Source of the DNA: Diplocloster agilis | GTDB taxonomy: Bacteria; Bacillota; Clostridia; Lachnospirales; Lachnospiraceae | Direction: 5' to 3' | Length of the DNA: 64,000 bases | Assembly: GCF_019042275.1 (NCBI RefSeq) | Contig: NZ_JAHQCW010000026.1 | Coordinates: forward strand, 1 to 64,000 | Shown here: one piece after another, positions 14,456-23,180 of the stretch | How positions within the stretch are numbered: position 1 is the stretch's first letter | Layout: each line of letters begins with the position of its first letter | Notes under the pieces: generated by a model | What the model was told of the DNA's origin: nothing | The model's database searches: none | What the model saw: the letters and a program-made list of their open reading frames with translations, nothing else | Program-made: the position numbers and the translations under genes

Positions 14456-17400
14456 TCAGATCGTAGCGATATCGATCAGCGTCAGATTCTTCCCTTCCTG
14501 GTTCTCCAGGCTGGTTGCCAGCGCATTGGCCGTATCCAGGGAGGTCAGGCAGTTCACGCCGGTCTCAATGGCATTTCTGCGGATCAGGAATCCGTCCCTG
14601 TTTTTATCCCGGCCCTGCGTAGGCGTATCGATTACCAGATCGATCTCATGGCCCAGGATCAGGTCCATGATATTGGGCGATTCCTGTGTGATCTTGTTGG
14701 TACGCACGGCGTGTACTCCGTGCTCATTTAACACCTTGGCCGTGCTTCTGGTGGCGTAGATGCGGTAGCCGATTTTCTCGAATCGTTTGGCCACTTCCAC
14801 GGCTTCCAGCTTGTCCGCGTCCTTTACGGTGATGATCATATTTTTGTATTTGGGCAGGTTGATCCCGGCTCCTAAGAATGCTTTGTAGAGCGCCTCGTTG
14901 AAGGTTTTCGCGATACCCAGCACCTCGCCTGTCGATTTCATCTCAGGCCCAAGGCTGATATCCGCGCCCCGCAGCTTTTCAAAGGAGAACACCGGCATCT
15001 TGATGGCGATGTAGTCCGCTTCGGGCTGAAGGCCCGGTGTGTAGCCCATTCCCCTGATGGTCTCCCCGATGATCACCCGGGTTGCCAGCTCTACGATGGG
15101 GATGCCGGTTACCTTGCTGATATAGGGGACGGTACGGCTGGATCTGGGGTTCACCTCGATGACATATACTTCGTCGTCCGCCACGATAAACTGAATGTTG
15201 ATCAGTCCGATGACATGCAGGGACTTGGCCAGCTTCCTGGTGTATTCCTCCAGTACCCGGATCACCTTCTTATTCAGGCTCTGGGCGGGATATACGGAAA
15301 TACTGTCTCCCGAGTGAACGCCGGCCCGCTCGATATGCTCCATGATGCCGGGGATCAGGATATCTTCCCCGTCGCATACCGCGTCGACCTCGATCTCCTT
15401 GCCGACCAGATATTTATCTACCAGGATCGGGTGTTCCTGGGCGATCTGATTGATGATACCGATGAACTCGTCGATTTCCTCATCACAGATAGCGATCTGC
15501 ATTCCCTGGCCTCCCAGTACATAGGAGGGGCGCACCAGAACCGGATACCCAAGCTCCGCCGCGGCCGCTTTGGCTTCCTCGGCCGTGTAGACGGTCCTTC
15601 CCGCGGGTCTTGGAATACAGCACTGTTCCAGAATCTGGTCGAACAGTTCCCGGTCCTCCGCCGCGTCCACATTCTCCGCTGAGGTCCCAAGGATCGGAAC
15701 GCCCATCTTCATCAGGCTTTCCGTCAGCTTGATGGCGGTCTGTCCGCCGAACTGCACCACGGCTCCGTCCGGTTTTTCCAGGTTTACGATATTTTCCACA
15801 TCCTCGGGGGTCAGCGGTTCAAAATACAGCTTGTCGGCGATATCGAAGTCTGTGCTGACCGTCTCCGGGTTATTATTTACAATAATGGTCTCATAGCCCT
15901 GCTTCTTAAATGCCCAGGTACTGTGAACCGAACAGTAGTCGAATTCGATTCCCTGGCCGATACGAATCGGCCCGGAACCCAGCACCAGCACTTTCTTCTT
16001 CCCTTCGGTTTTCTCCACCTCACACTCGCTGCCGAAGCAGGAGTAGTAATAAGGGGTGGAGGCCGCGAACTCTGCGGCGCAGGTGTCTACCATCTTAAAA
16101 GCGGCCGTGATCCCGTTCTCGATTCTCATAGCCTTTACTTCGGCTTCTTTTCTGCCTGAGAGCTGCGCGATGATATAGTCCGGGAATTCCAGACGTTTAG
16201 CCTCCGCCAAAAGCTCCGGCGTCATTTCTTCTTTTTGCAGCGCCTGTTCCATCTCTACCAGGATGGCGATCTTATCGATAAACCACAGGTCGATCTTGGT
16301 GATAAAATTAATGGTATCCTGAGAAATCCCCCGGCGGATGGCCTCGGCGATCACGAAGATCCGGCGGTCATCCACCCGGTGCAGAACCTGCATCAGCTCC
16401 TCGTCGGTCAGATGGCCGAATTCATAGGACATCAGGCTGTCCACATGCTGTTCCAATGAACGGATCGCCTTCATCAGCGCGCCTTCAAAGTTGGTACAGA
16501 TGCTCATGACTTCTCCGGTCGCTTTCATCTGGGTGGTCAGCGTACGCTTTGCCATGATGAATTTATCAAAGGGCAGCCTGGGAATCTTGACCACGCAGTA
16601 ATCCAGAGCCGGTTCAAAGCTTGCATAGGTCTTGCCGGTTATAGCGTTCTTGATCTCGTCCAGGGTATATCCTAACGCGATCTTAGCCGCCACTTTGGCG
16701 ATCGGATAACCCGTGGCTTTGGAAGCCAGCGCCGAGGAACGGCTGACTCTGGGATTTACCTCGATCACACAGTATTCGAAGCTGTCCGGCTTCAGCGCGT
16801 ACTGGACGTTACATCCGCCGGTAATTTTCAATTCGTTGATAATATTCAGAGCCGACGAGCGCAGCATCTGATATTCTTTATCCCCCAGAGTCTGGGAGGG
16901 CGCCACGACGATACTGTCCCCGGTGTGCACGCCGACCGGGTCGATATTTTCCATATTACAAACAGTGATGCAGTTGCCGGCGCCGTCACGCATTACCTCG
17001 TATTCGATCTCTTTCCAGCCCGCGATGCAGCGCTCCACCAGAACCTGTCCCACACGGCTTAGGCGCAGGCCGTTGGCCAGTATATCCATCAGCTGCCCCA
17101 CATTGTAGGCTATTCCGCCGCCGCTTCCGCCCAGAGTGTAAGCAGGCCGCAATACTACCGGATATCCGATCTCTTTTGCGAACTCAACCCCTTCCTCCAC
17201 GGTCGTTACTACCTTGGAGGGAGCACAGGGTTCGTTGATCTTTTCCATGGTTTTTTTGAATTCGTCCCGGTCTTCCGCCTTCTTGATGGTGAGGGAGGTG
17301 GTTCCGATCAGTCTGACATTCTGCTCTTTTAAGAATCCGGATTCATCCAGCTCCATGGCCAGATTCAGCGCAGCCTGTCCGCCCAGGGTGGGCAGGACGC

Positions 17401-17653
17401 TGTCCGGTTTTTCTTCTATAATTAACTGCTGAAGCACTTTTACGGTCAGCGGTTCGATGTATACTTTATCGGCGATATCTTTGTCGGTCATGATCGTTGC
17501 CGGATTCGAATTCACCAGGACAACTTCGATGCCCTCTTCCTTCAGGGAACGGCAGGCCTGCGTGCCTGCATAGTCAAATTCTGCCGCCTGCCCGATCACG
17601 ATCGGGCCGGAACCGATCACCAGCACCTTTTTTATATTCGGATTCTTAGGCAT
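14456..17653 (-). CDS. carB: Carbamoyl-phosphate synthase large subunit
   Basis: 1065-residue ATP-dependent ligase that makes carbamoyl phosphate from bicarbonate, glutamine-derived ammonia and two ATP for pyrimidine and arginine synthesis. The two homologous halves are clear: [21 protein letters not shown] at the start and [19 protein letters not shown] near residue 560, each followed by an ATP-grasp domain ([21 protein letters not shown]). The C-terminal allosteric domain (about residues 940-1065) is present. Length matches the family. Its start overlaps carA by 8 bp, as usual for the operon. Confidence 0.98.
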   Translation of the reverse strand: MPKNPNIKKVLVIGSGPIVIGQAAEFDYAGTQACRSLKEEGIEVVLVNSNPATIMTDKDIADKVYIEPLTVKVLQQLIIEEKPDSVLPTLGGQAALNLAMELDESGFLKEQNVRLIGTTSLTIKKAEDRDEFKKTMEKINEPCAPSKVVTTVEEGVEFAKEIGYPVVLRPAYTLGGSGGGIAYNVGQLMDILANGLRLSRVGQVLVERCIAGWKEIEYEVMRDGAGNCITVCNMENIDPVGVHTGDSIVVAPSQTLGDKEYQMLRSSALNIINELKITGGCNVQYALKPDSFEYCVIEVNPRVSRSSALASKATGYPIAKVAAKIALGYTLDEIKNAITGKTYASFEPALDYCVVKIPRLPFDKFIMAKRTLTTQMKATGEVMSICTNFEGALMKAIRSLEQHVDSLMSYEFGHLTDEELMQVLHRVDDRRIFVIAEAIRRGISQDTINFITKIDLWFIDKIAILVEMEQALQKEEMTPELLAEAKRLEFPDYIIAQLSGRKEAEVKAMRIENGITAAFKMVDTCAAEFAASTPYYYSCFGSECEVEKTEGKKKVLVLGSGPIRIGQGIEFDYCSVHSTWAFKKQGYETIIVNNNPETVSTDFDIADKLYFEPLTPEDVENIVNLEKPDGAVVQFGGQTAIKLTESLMKMGVPILGTSAENVDAAEDRELFDQILEQCCIPRPAGRTVYTAEEAKAAAAELGYPVLVRPSYVLGGQGMQIAICDEEIDEFIGIINQIAQEHPILVDKYLVGKEIEVDAVCDGEDILIPGIMEHIERAGVHSGDSISVYPAQSLNKKVIRVLEEYTRKLAKSLHVIGLINIQFIVADDEVYVIEVNPRSSRTVPYISKVTGIPIVELATRVIIGETIRGMGYTPGLQPEADYIAIKMPVFSFEKLRGADISLGPEMKSTGEVLGIAKTFNEALYKAFLGAGINLPKYKNMIITVKDADKLEAVEVAKRFEKIGYRIYATRSTAKVLNEHGVHAVRTNKITQESPNIMDLILGHEIDLVIDTPTQGRDKNRDGFLIRRNAIETGVNCLTSLDTANALATSLENQEGKNLTLIDIATI

Positions 17654-18725
17654 TCTTGGCCACCTCCATCATAGATATAAAACGGTCAAACAGTGTATTG
17701 GAATCCTGGGGTCCGGGACTTGCCTCGGGATGGAACTGCACGGTGAAAATATTTTTACCGATATATTTTAACCCCTCGTTGGTTCCGTCATTGACATTGA
17801 CAAAAGCGGGAACCGCCACATTGGGATCCATGGCCCCGGCGTCCACCACATAGCCATGATTCTGTGAGGAAATATAGACCCGTCCGCTGTCCAGATCCTT
17901 TACCGGATGGTTGGCGCCGCGGTGGCCGTATTTCATTTTATGGGTATCCGCTCCGTTGGCCAGAGCCATGAGCTGATGGCCCAGGCAGATCGCGAAGATC
18001 GGAATATCACTCTGGTACAGTTTTTTGATTTCATCAATGATCTCCCGGCACTCCTTGGGGTCCCCAGGTCCGTTGGACAGCATAATTCCGTCCGGCGCGT
18101 CCGCGATGATCTGTTCCGCCTTCGTCCGCGCCGGGTATATGGTTACCTCGCACCCGCGCTCGTTTAAGCATCTGGCGATATTTCTTTTCGCGCCGAAATC
18201 CATCAACGCCACTTTGTACCCCTCGCCGGAAAGCGTCTCTTTGTCCGCACAGGTGACTTTCTCCACTACTTTTCCGGTAGTATAAGATTTCAGCCTTGGA
18301 AGTATTTCTTCTATATTATAATTCGCATTGGTGGTGATCATACCGTTCATGGTACCTTTTTCTCTTAAGATTTTCGTCAATGCTCTTGTATCTATACCTG
18401 CGATTCCGGGGATATTATGTTTTTCCAAGAAATGTTGAATAGAATCTTCACTGCGGAAGTTGCTGGGAAGTCTGGATAATTCTCTGACAATATAGCCGTC
18501 CGGCCAGGGTTTTAAGGATTCCATATCCTCATAACATATACCATAATTACCGATCAACGGATAGGTCATAACCACTGCCTGCCCTGCGTAAGAGGGATCG
18601 GTGAGTATTTCCAGATATCCGGTCATTGATGTGTTAAATACGATTTCGCTGATGACTTCACGGTCCGCGCCGATGCTCGTCCCCGTAAATACATGCCCGT
18701 CTTCAAGAATGAGAAAAGCTTTCAT
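17646..18725 (-). CDS. carA: Carbamoyl-phosphate synthase small (glutaminase) subunit
   Basis: 359-residue subunit that hydrolyses glutamine and passes ammonia to CarB. The N-terminal domain begins [15 protein letters not shown]. The class I amidotransferase domain has catalytic Cys in FAICLGHQL and the His-Glu pair in [11 protein letters not shown]. The ATG at 18725 is chosen over one seven codons upstream because AGGGTGG lies just before it and the family start is [10 protein letters not shown]. Transcribed with carB from an attenuated leader. Confidence 0.97.
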   Translation of the reverse strand: MKAFLILEDGHVFTGTSIGADREVISEIVFNTSMTGYLEILTDPSYAGQAVVMTYPLIGNYGICYEDMESLKPWPDGYIVRELSRLPSNFRSEDSIQHFLEKHNIPGIAGIDTRALTKILREKGTMNGMITTNANYNIEEILPRLKSYTTGKVVEKVTCADKETLSGEGYKVALMDFGAKRNIARCLNERGCEVTIYPARTKAEQIIADAPDGIMLSNGPGDPKECREIIDEIKKLYQSDIPIFAICLGHQLMALANGADTHKMKYGHRGANHPVKDLDSGRVYISSQNHGYVVDAGAMDPNVAVPAFVNVNDGTNEGLKYIGKNIFTVQFHPEASPGPQDSNTLFDRFISMMEVAKNA

Positions 18726-18833
18726 ATTCCACCCTATTCCTTTCATTGTTCTTGTCTTGGGTTATATCTTTCTGATGTCTGACGCCCAAAACATAGAGGT
18801 ACGCCCGAAGGCGATGCCTTGGTATTAAGCCCT

Positions 18834-18869
18834 AAAAATGGCTTTTTCAATATATATAGAAAAAGCCAT
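18834..18869 (-). terminator. Attenuator terminator in the carAB leader
   Basis: On the minus strand ATGGCTTTTTC and GAAAAAGCCAT (11-bp perfect arms, 18838-18848 and 18859-18869) are separated by an AT-rich loop and followed by TTTTT. It lies about 20 nt after the predicted transcription start and 110 nt before carA. A UUCG-capped hairpin CGCC-UUCG-GGCG lies between it and carA (around 18803-18815). Pyrimidine-linked attenuation is likely, but I do not see a clear PyrR binding loop. Confidence 0.75.
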
Positions 18870-18893
18870 GGAACCTTTGCCTAAATTGACAGC

Positions 18894-18922
18894 ATTGTAC
18901 CACAGAATTCGTCACTTTTCAA
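18894..18922 (-). promoter_or_regulatory. carAB promoter
   Basis: Minus-strand -35 TTGAAA (18917-18922), 17-bp spacer, -10 TACAAT (18894-18899), placed about 190 bp before carA and just upstream of the attenuator hairpin. Confidence 0.75.
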
Positions 18923-19179
18923 CTATTTACATTTAATTCAAAATATTTTTTTGATTATCAAAAATTATGTCAGATCCTATCATCTAAAACTCTCCCAACA
19001 TTATTTTAACAGCCGAACATTACGATATACTTCTTTAAAAAATTTTGATACTCTTTGTAAATCAAAGATTTTGTAGTATTATATTATTATATCTTAACGC
19101 ACAAAGCATACAGACCCAAGGGCATGAATTGTGAGATAACCGGAAGGTATAAAATTTCTTTCTATTAGGAGTATCACTT
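18923..19179. other. AT-rich intergenic region between carAB promoter and membrane protein gene
   Basis: 257 bp, strongly AT-rich, without a convincing gene on either strand. A weak promoter for the downstream gene may be TTGTAA and TATTAT 16 bp apart, around 19060-19085. It marks the left edge of an AT-rich cassette (to about 21740). Confidence 0.5.
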
Positions 19180-19734
19180 ATGGAAACAACAGCATTGTAT
19201 GTCGAATTAATAATAATTGGATTAGAAACATCGCTTTGGATTACATCATTTATTATATATTTAACCAATCTCTCAATTTTAAAGTATGTTGGAATACTAC
19301 TCGAAAAATTACCTGCCAGTATATTACTTTTAGGTATATTCTATGTACTTGGCATGATTTTCGATCGGATTGCCGACCTTACTTTTACTAAATCGGAAAA
19401 TAAAATTCGAATTAAATCCGGATTAGAGGCTAAGAGCAGTATTATTATATGGAAACAGGCAGATCAAGAAAGTTACTTAAAATATACCCGATCAAAAGTT
19501 AGAATTTTGCGTTCTTCCTCATTAAATATTCCGCTAATTACTTTTTCTCTACTGCTTAACATTACAAAATACTATAAATCACCACTTCGTTTGTTACTCT
19601 TTCTTATTGTTGTCGGTATTCTGATTTCATACTTTTCCTTCAAGGGATATAATCAAACCGTTGCCAGCTTTTATGATAAAGCCCGAATTTTAGAATTAGA
19701 TAAGAAGAACAACCCACAATCAAATTCAAATTAA
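19180..19734 (+). CDS. Hypothetical membrane protein, 184 residues
   Basis: I do not recognise a family. Three or four hydrophobic segments are visible: about residues 5-28 (VELIIIGLETSLWITSFIIYL), 32-60 (ending LLLGIFYVLGMIF), 115-130 and 137-155 (LLLFLIVVGILISYF). A basic cytoplasmic loop and a Lys/Asn-rich tail complete it. The ATG has AGGAG ten bases upstream. Base composition is much more AT-rich than carB or the hyd genes, suggesting acquisition. It is followed 14 bp later by the HXXEE protein gene, so both may be co-transcribed. Confidence 0.7.
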   Translation: METTALYVELIIIGLETSLWITSFIIYLTNLSILKYVGILLEKLPASILLLGIFYVLGMIFDRIADLTFTKSENKIRIKSGLEAKSSIIIWKQADQESYLKYTRSKVRILRSSSLNIPLITFSLLLNITKYYKSPLRLLLFLIVVGILISYFSFKGYNQTVASFYDKARILELDKKNNPQSNSN

Positions 19735-19748
19735 CAGAGGTGTATGCG

Positions 19749-20417
19749 ATGAAAAAATCAATATTCAGCAAATGGTGTGATCAATTATGGTTATACCTGG
19801 TCTATTTTATGGCGGTTGCCATGACCTGCGTGCTTTTATGGAATTGGAATTCATGGGAAATGGCCCAGAAGCTTGTCTGTATGCTGGCGATCGTAGTGCC
19901 CATGCATATCTTCGAGGAGAATACGTTCCCGGCTGGATTTTATTTTATGAACAATCTTGGATTTGGTTCTAAAGAACCTATGGTATATCCGCAGAATCGT
20001 TGTACGAATATGATCACAAATCTGGGCGCGGAGATTGTTCTGATTTTATTGACAATAAATATAACTAAAATTCCGGAAAGCGCAGTAGCTTTGGTCGTAT
20101 TCTTCGGAATTGGCGAAACAGTGAACCATACCAGAAGCGGGATTAAAATGTATTTCCGGTACAGAGAAAATGGGAAAAAAACCATTTATGGGCCAGGGCT
20201 GCTCACCTCATGGTGTATCATGATTCCCATGAGCGCTTTGGGTATAAAATGGCTAATAGAACATTCGGCTACCGCGTGGCAGATCGCAGGTGGCGTTGGC
20301 ATTTTTTTAGGCATTGCAGTCTTTTTGATTCTATTACCGTTTGCTGTTTCAATACGATTGAAAAGTAAGGAGTATGCTTTTTACGATAAAGGGTATTTCG
20401 AAAAATATGAAGGATAA
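19749..20417 (+). CDS. HXXEE domain-containing membrane protein
   Basis: 222-residue integral membrane protein with the HXXEE family signature HIFEENTFPAGFYF near residue 56 and the second conserved element GETVNHTRSG near residue 127, both carrying polar residues within membrane-flanking regions. About five to six transmembrane segments are predicted by eye. The family is uncharacterised; conserved His and Glu residues suggest metal binding or a membrane enzyme, which is inference. ATG at 19749 is used because AGAGG is eight bases upstream; an overlapping GTG is too close to that site. Confidence 0.85.
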   Translation: MKKSIFSKWCDQLWLYLVYFMAVAMTCVLLWNWNSWEMAQKLVCMLAIVVPMHIFEENTFPAGFYFMNNLGFGSKEPMVYPQNRCTNMITNLGAEIVLILLTINITKIPESAVALVVFFGIGETVNHTRSGIKMYFRYRENGKKTIYGPGLLTSWCIMIPMSALGIKWLIEHSATAWQIAGGVGIFLGIAVFLILLPFAVSIRLKSKEYAFYDKGYFEKYEG

Positions 20418-20490
20418 ATTAGAAATTGGAATTTATCCTTCCGCCCCTTTTGGCTCCGTAATATCCGGAACATTCCGCAATATAAGGAGC

Positions 20491-20519
20491 TTGACATCTC
20501 TATAGCAACACTGTACAAT
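20491..20519 (+). promoter_or_regulatory. Promoter of the arsR-type gene
   Basis: Consensus -35 TTGACA (20491-20496), 17-bp spacer and -10 TACAAT (20514-20519). The palindromic operator starts one base after the -10. Confidence 0.85.
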
Positions 20520-20520
20520 A

Positions 20521-20538
20521 CGTTTAAACATTTAAACG
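20521..20538. promoter_or_regulatory. Palindromic operator CGTTTAAA-CA-TTTAAACG
   Basis: Perfect 8-bp arms with a 2-bp centre, covering the transcription start of the ArsR-family gene. A near copy, CGTTTAAG-TG-TTTAAACT, lies at 20882-20899 before the dehydrogenase gene. Position and symmetry fit autorepression by the ArsR-type dimer. Confidence 0.8.
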
Positions 20539-20551
20539 CAAGGAGACCATA

Positions 20552-20866
20552 GTGAGTAAAAGAACATTAAATATCTTATCTGAATGCATACCCATTTTCA
20601 CAATGCTTCAGGATGAAAACAGGCAGCAGATACTTATGTTTTTATTTGATGAAAAAGAACTGTCTGTCACGGAACTTACCGAACGGCTTTCGCTGTCAAG
20701 GCCCGCTGTTTCCCACCATTTGAAATTACTGCTTGAAAGCAATCTTGTCAGCGTTACTAAGAATGGAAAAGAACGAATCTATCGTTTAAATTTGGCCGCC
20801 GCCGTCAAGCAGCTCAAAACTTTGCTGGCTTCGCTCGAAAATGATATGAATACAACACTATCATAA
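20552..20866 (+). CDS. ArsR-family winged-helix repressor
   Basis: 104-residue dimeric winged helix protein. The recognition helix region reads SVTELTERLSLSRPAVSHHLKLL (about residues 38-60), followed by the wing (VTKNGKERIYRL). The metal-binding ELCVCDL motif of ArsR/SmtB is absent, so it probably responds to something other than As(III) or Zn(II). The start is GTG with AAGGAGA upstream. A palindromic operator overlaps its promoter and a related site precedes the next gene, so it likely controls itself and the dehydrogenase. Confidence 0.9.
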   Translation: MSKRTLNILSECIPIFTMLQDENRQQILMFLFDEKELSVTELTERLSLSRPAVSHHLKLLLESNLVSVTKNGKERIYRLNLAAAVKQLKTLLASLENDMNTTLS

Positions 20867-20881
20867 TTTTTATGCCCAATA

Positions 20882-20899
20882 CGTTTAAGTGTTTAAACT
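20882..20899. promoter_or_regulatory. Second operator copy upstream of the dehydrogenase gene
   Basis: CGTTTAAG-TG-TTTAAACT matches the operator at 20521-20538 in 14 of 18 positions and lies 24 bp before the dehydrogenase start. Confidence 0.7.
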
Positions 20900-20923
20900 T
20901 ATAAACTCTATGGAGGATGAAGG

Positions 20924-21700
20924 ATGCATACAAAATTAATATCTATTGTAACCGGAGCAAACAGCGGACTTGGAAAAGAATTTGTGAAACTGCTTCTGAA
21001 CGAACAAGAGGTAACAGAAATATGGGCAATTGCCCGTAATGAAGAAACGTTAAAACAGCTTTCCGATGAGTATGGTAGTAAGATACGCACCTTTTCTATG
21101 GATCTATCGGATAGAGGAAGCATCTCTGATATTGGGAGAGAACTTGCACAGAGTAACGTAACGGTTAAATACCTGGTCAATAATGCGGGCTTTGCAAAAT
21201 TTTGTTCCTATGATGACCTAAGTATCAATGAATCTTTAAATATGATAGATGTAAATATTAGCGCTGTTGTAGCACTTGGTTTAACTTGTATTCCATATAT
21301 GGATTATGGAAGCCATATGATCAATATCGCTTCACAGGCCTCTTTTTTCCCTCTTCCGTATCAAAATATTTACAGTTCGACGAAGGCATTTGTACGTAAT
21401 TATACAAGAGCGTTAAATGTCGAATTAAAAGATAAAGGGATTCATGCAACTGCCGTATGTCCTGGCTGGATGAAAACCGGATTGTTTGTCAGAGGTGTGA
21501 TCGGCGCTCAAAAAGGAACGAATCATTTTTCAGGTATGGTTACGCCGGATGTCGTTGCCGCTAAAGCATTGCGGGACGCAAAAAAGGGAAAAGACATTTC
21601 CGTATACGGACTATATGTGAAAACCACACATTTACTTTCCAAGTTCATCCCGCAGAAATTAATGATGAAAGTTTGGCTCCGGCAGCAAAAGATCAGTTAG
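20924..21700 (+). CDS. Short-chain dehydrogenase/reductase
   Basis: 258-residue NAD(P)-dependent SDR. The cofactor motif TGANSGLG is at residues 10-17, NNAG at 86-89, and the catalytic Ser137, Tyr150 and Lys154 are in place (YSSTK). After the catalytic site, PGWMKTGLF matches the classical-SDR PG motif. The C terminus (about 225-258) is hydrophobic and basic, similar to SDRs acting on lipophilic substrates. Substrate unknown. It is the likely target of the ArsR-type gene just upstream. Ribosome binding site GGAGGATGAAGG. Confidence 0.92.
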   Translation: MHTKLISIVTGANSGLGKEFVKLLLNEQEVTEIWAIARNEETLKQLSDEYGSKIRTFSMDLSDRGSISDIGRELAQSNVTVKYLVNNAGFAKFCSYDDLSINESLNMIDVNISAVVALGLTCIPYMDYGSHMINIASQASFFPLPYQNIYSSTKAFVRNYTRALNVELKDKGIHATAVCPGWMKTGLFVRGVIGAQKGTNHFSGMVTPDVVAAKALRDAKKGKDISVYGLYVKTTHLLSKFIPQKLMMKVWLRQQKIS

Positions 21701-21745
21701 AAACCACCCATTAAATTAAGAGTTACAACAGGAACTCTTTCCCAT

Positions 21746-21781
21746 GGAAAAAGCGATGATATTCTAAGAGTATCATCGCTT
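21746..21781 (-). terminator. Terminator of the DUF2156 gene
   Basis: Perfect 11-bp arms AAGCGATGATA (21751-21761) and TATCATCGCTT (21771-21781); on the minus strand the stem is followed by TTTTT. A smaller hairpin AAGAGTT/AACTCTT (21718-21739) to its left may end the plus-strand dehydrogenase transcript. Confidence 0.8.
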
Positions 21782-21834
21782 GTCCATAAACCGGTAATTA
21801 TCAAAAACAACCGCTGATCCGAATGCAAACGGCT

Positions 21835-22725
21835 TTAAGCATAAGTGACAACGCCCTTTTGAAGCAGGATCTCCGGCCTATACGACAATTTGGCTTTTCT
21901 GAGTCCTTCACTTCCGGTGTCCTCTTCCCGGTTCGTGTATTTATAATCTTTCGCCTCATGGGCGGCGAACTGCTGGTTGATCATCGGATATGCGCCCGGC
22001 ACATCCGCAAAAGCTTTTTCATTGTGAACCACAAAGGTATCTTCGCTTACCGGTTCCCCGATCGCGATCGCCACCACCTGTCCTTTGGCGCGGATCAGTC
22101 CGCCCGATAAATGCAGTTCCTTTAACAGGCGCAGCGCATTCATAGTCACGCACAGCTCCAGACGTTTTTCCTCATCCTGGTCGCAGGCATTTTCATGCCG
22201 CCATTTCAGCGCCATCTGGAACGCGTCGTCCAGATTCTCGTCCGTAATCTTCTCATAGACCCAATCCGGATACAGTTCCCGGAATTTATTGATATGATTT
22301 CTCTTACCGTGGTATTTCTTACCGGCCAGAGTAATCAGCTTTTCCGTTTCATAGACATAGTCTGCGACATCCCGGTCGTACTCGATCTTCAATTTCCCCG
22401 GATATAATGCCTCCAGCTTTGCAAAATCCTCTTCCGTGACCAGATGCATCCGGAACGGATAGCCTTTTTCCTCATAGTAATCCATCATTTTATCCATACA
22501 GCCTTTCAGATCCCCCTGGCCTCTTGGAAAATCAAAGGAAGGATTCTCTTCTATTGTCTTAAATACCAGCATCTCATCGACGATGGCAAATTCGATCGGA
22601 TACTGCCTGGACCACAGGTACGTGTTGGCAAATGTTTCCTCGCAGCTTCTGACCTGGGAAGCCCAAAGGTACTTAGTGACCAGATCCCGGTCTTCCAATG
22701 CTATTTTCTTAAATTCGATTTCCAT
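21835..22725 (-). CDS. DUF2156 (phosphatidylglycerol lysyltransferase-like) protein
   Basis: 296-residue soluble protein with the double GNAT-like fold of DUF2156, related to the catalytic domain of MprF-type lysyl-phosphatidylglycerol synthases but lacking any membrane part. Characteristic segments are KKYHGKRNHINKF (about residue 136) and GAYPMINQQFAAHEAKDYKYTNREEDTGSEGLRKAKLSYRP-type C-terminal sequence, where an acyl- or aminoacyl-tRNA-dependent transferase site would be. The acceptor is unknown. It stands alone between two terminator-like regions. Confidence 0.85.
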   Translation of the reverse strand: MEIEFKKIALEDRDLVTKYLWASQVRSCEETFANTYLWSRQYPIEFAIVDEMLVFKTIEENPSFDFPRGQGDLKGCMDKMMDYYEEKGYPFRMHLVTEEDFAKLEALYPGKLKIEYDRDVADYVYETEKLITLAGKKYHGKRNHINKFRELYPDWVYEKITDENLDDAFQMALKWRHENACDQDEEKRLELCVTMNALRLLKELHLSGGLIRAKGQVVAIAIGEPVSEDTFVVHNEKAFADVPGAYPMINQQFAAHEAKDYKYTNREEDTGSEGLRKAKLSYRPEILLQKGVVTYA

Positions 22726-22958
22726 AACTATACTTCCTATTCTTTTTCTATTCGTATTATCTAGTTTCCATTCTCGCTTGGTAATTACAAAGAAAGCTCC
22801 GCATCTTATTCAGATACATTGCTTGCTCGCACTTCCGCGGAGGATAGCTATTTTGCTCTATTCTCTCTGCTGTTAATCATTTTGGAGCAGTTCCGTCCTC
22901 CACCTATTGCGGCGGGGGAACTTTGTTTATTATGTTGAACAAGATCCTCGCGTTTTAT
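22726..22958. other. Intergenic region without a visible gene
   Basis: Upstream of the DUF2156 gene. It should carry that gene's promoter, but I see no convincing -35/-10 pair. Contains a small GC-rich patch near 22905-22920 and leads into tandem repeats. Confidence 0.4.
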
Positions 22959-23180
22959 ACCTTATCATGCAGCTTTGCTGCATGCCTGCCCGTAGGGCAT
23001 GTATTACGGGGTGCCCTTTGGGTATACCTTGTTATGGGGCTTTCGCTACATACACCTCGTAGGACATATATTACAGGATGCCCTTTGGTTATCCCTTATC
23101 ATGCAATTTCGCCGCATGCCCGCAGAGCATGTATTACGTGGTGCCCCTTTGGATTCATATCTTATGACGGGGCCGCAGCC
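22959..23180. repeat. Three and a third tandem repeats of about 67 bp
   Basis: Units start at 22959, 23026, 23093 and, partially, 23159 (67, 67, 66 bp). Each holds a TTAT-ATG hairpin, then [GA]CAT[GA]TATTAC and GATGCCCTTTGG-like elements; pairing ATGCAG/CTGCAT in unit 1 and GGGCA/TGCCC shows stem potential. The stop codon of the ABC exporter (23162-23164) lies within the last partial unit. Weak reading frames through the repeats are not considered genes. Confidence 0.75.

Noticed and set aside
19062-19268. 68-residue minus-strand frame before the AT-rich cassette
   Set aside because: No ribosome binding site, overlaps the start of a better-supported gene, and composition reflects AT-rich DNA.
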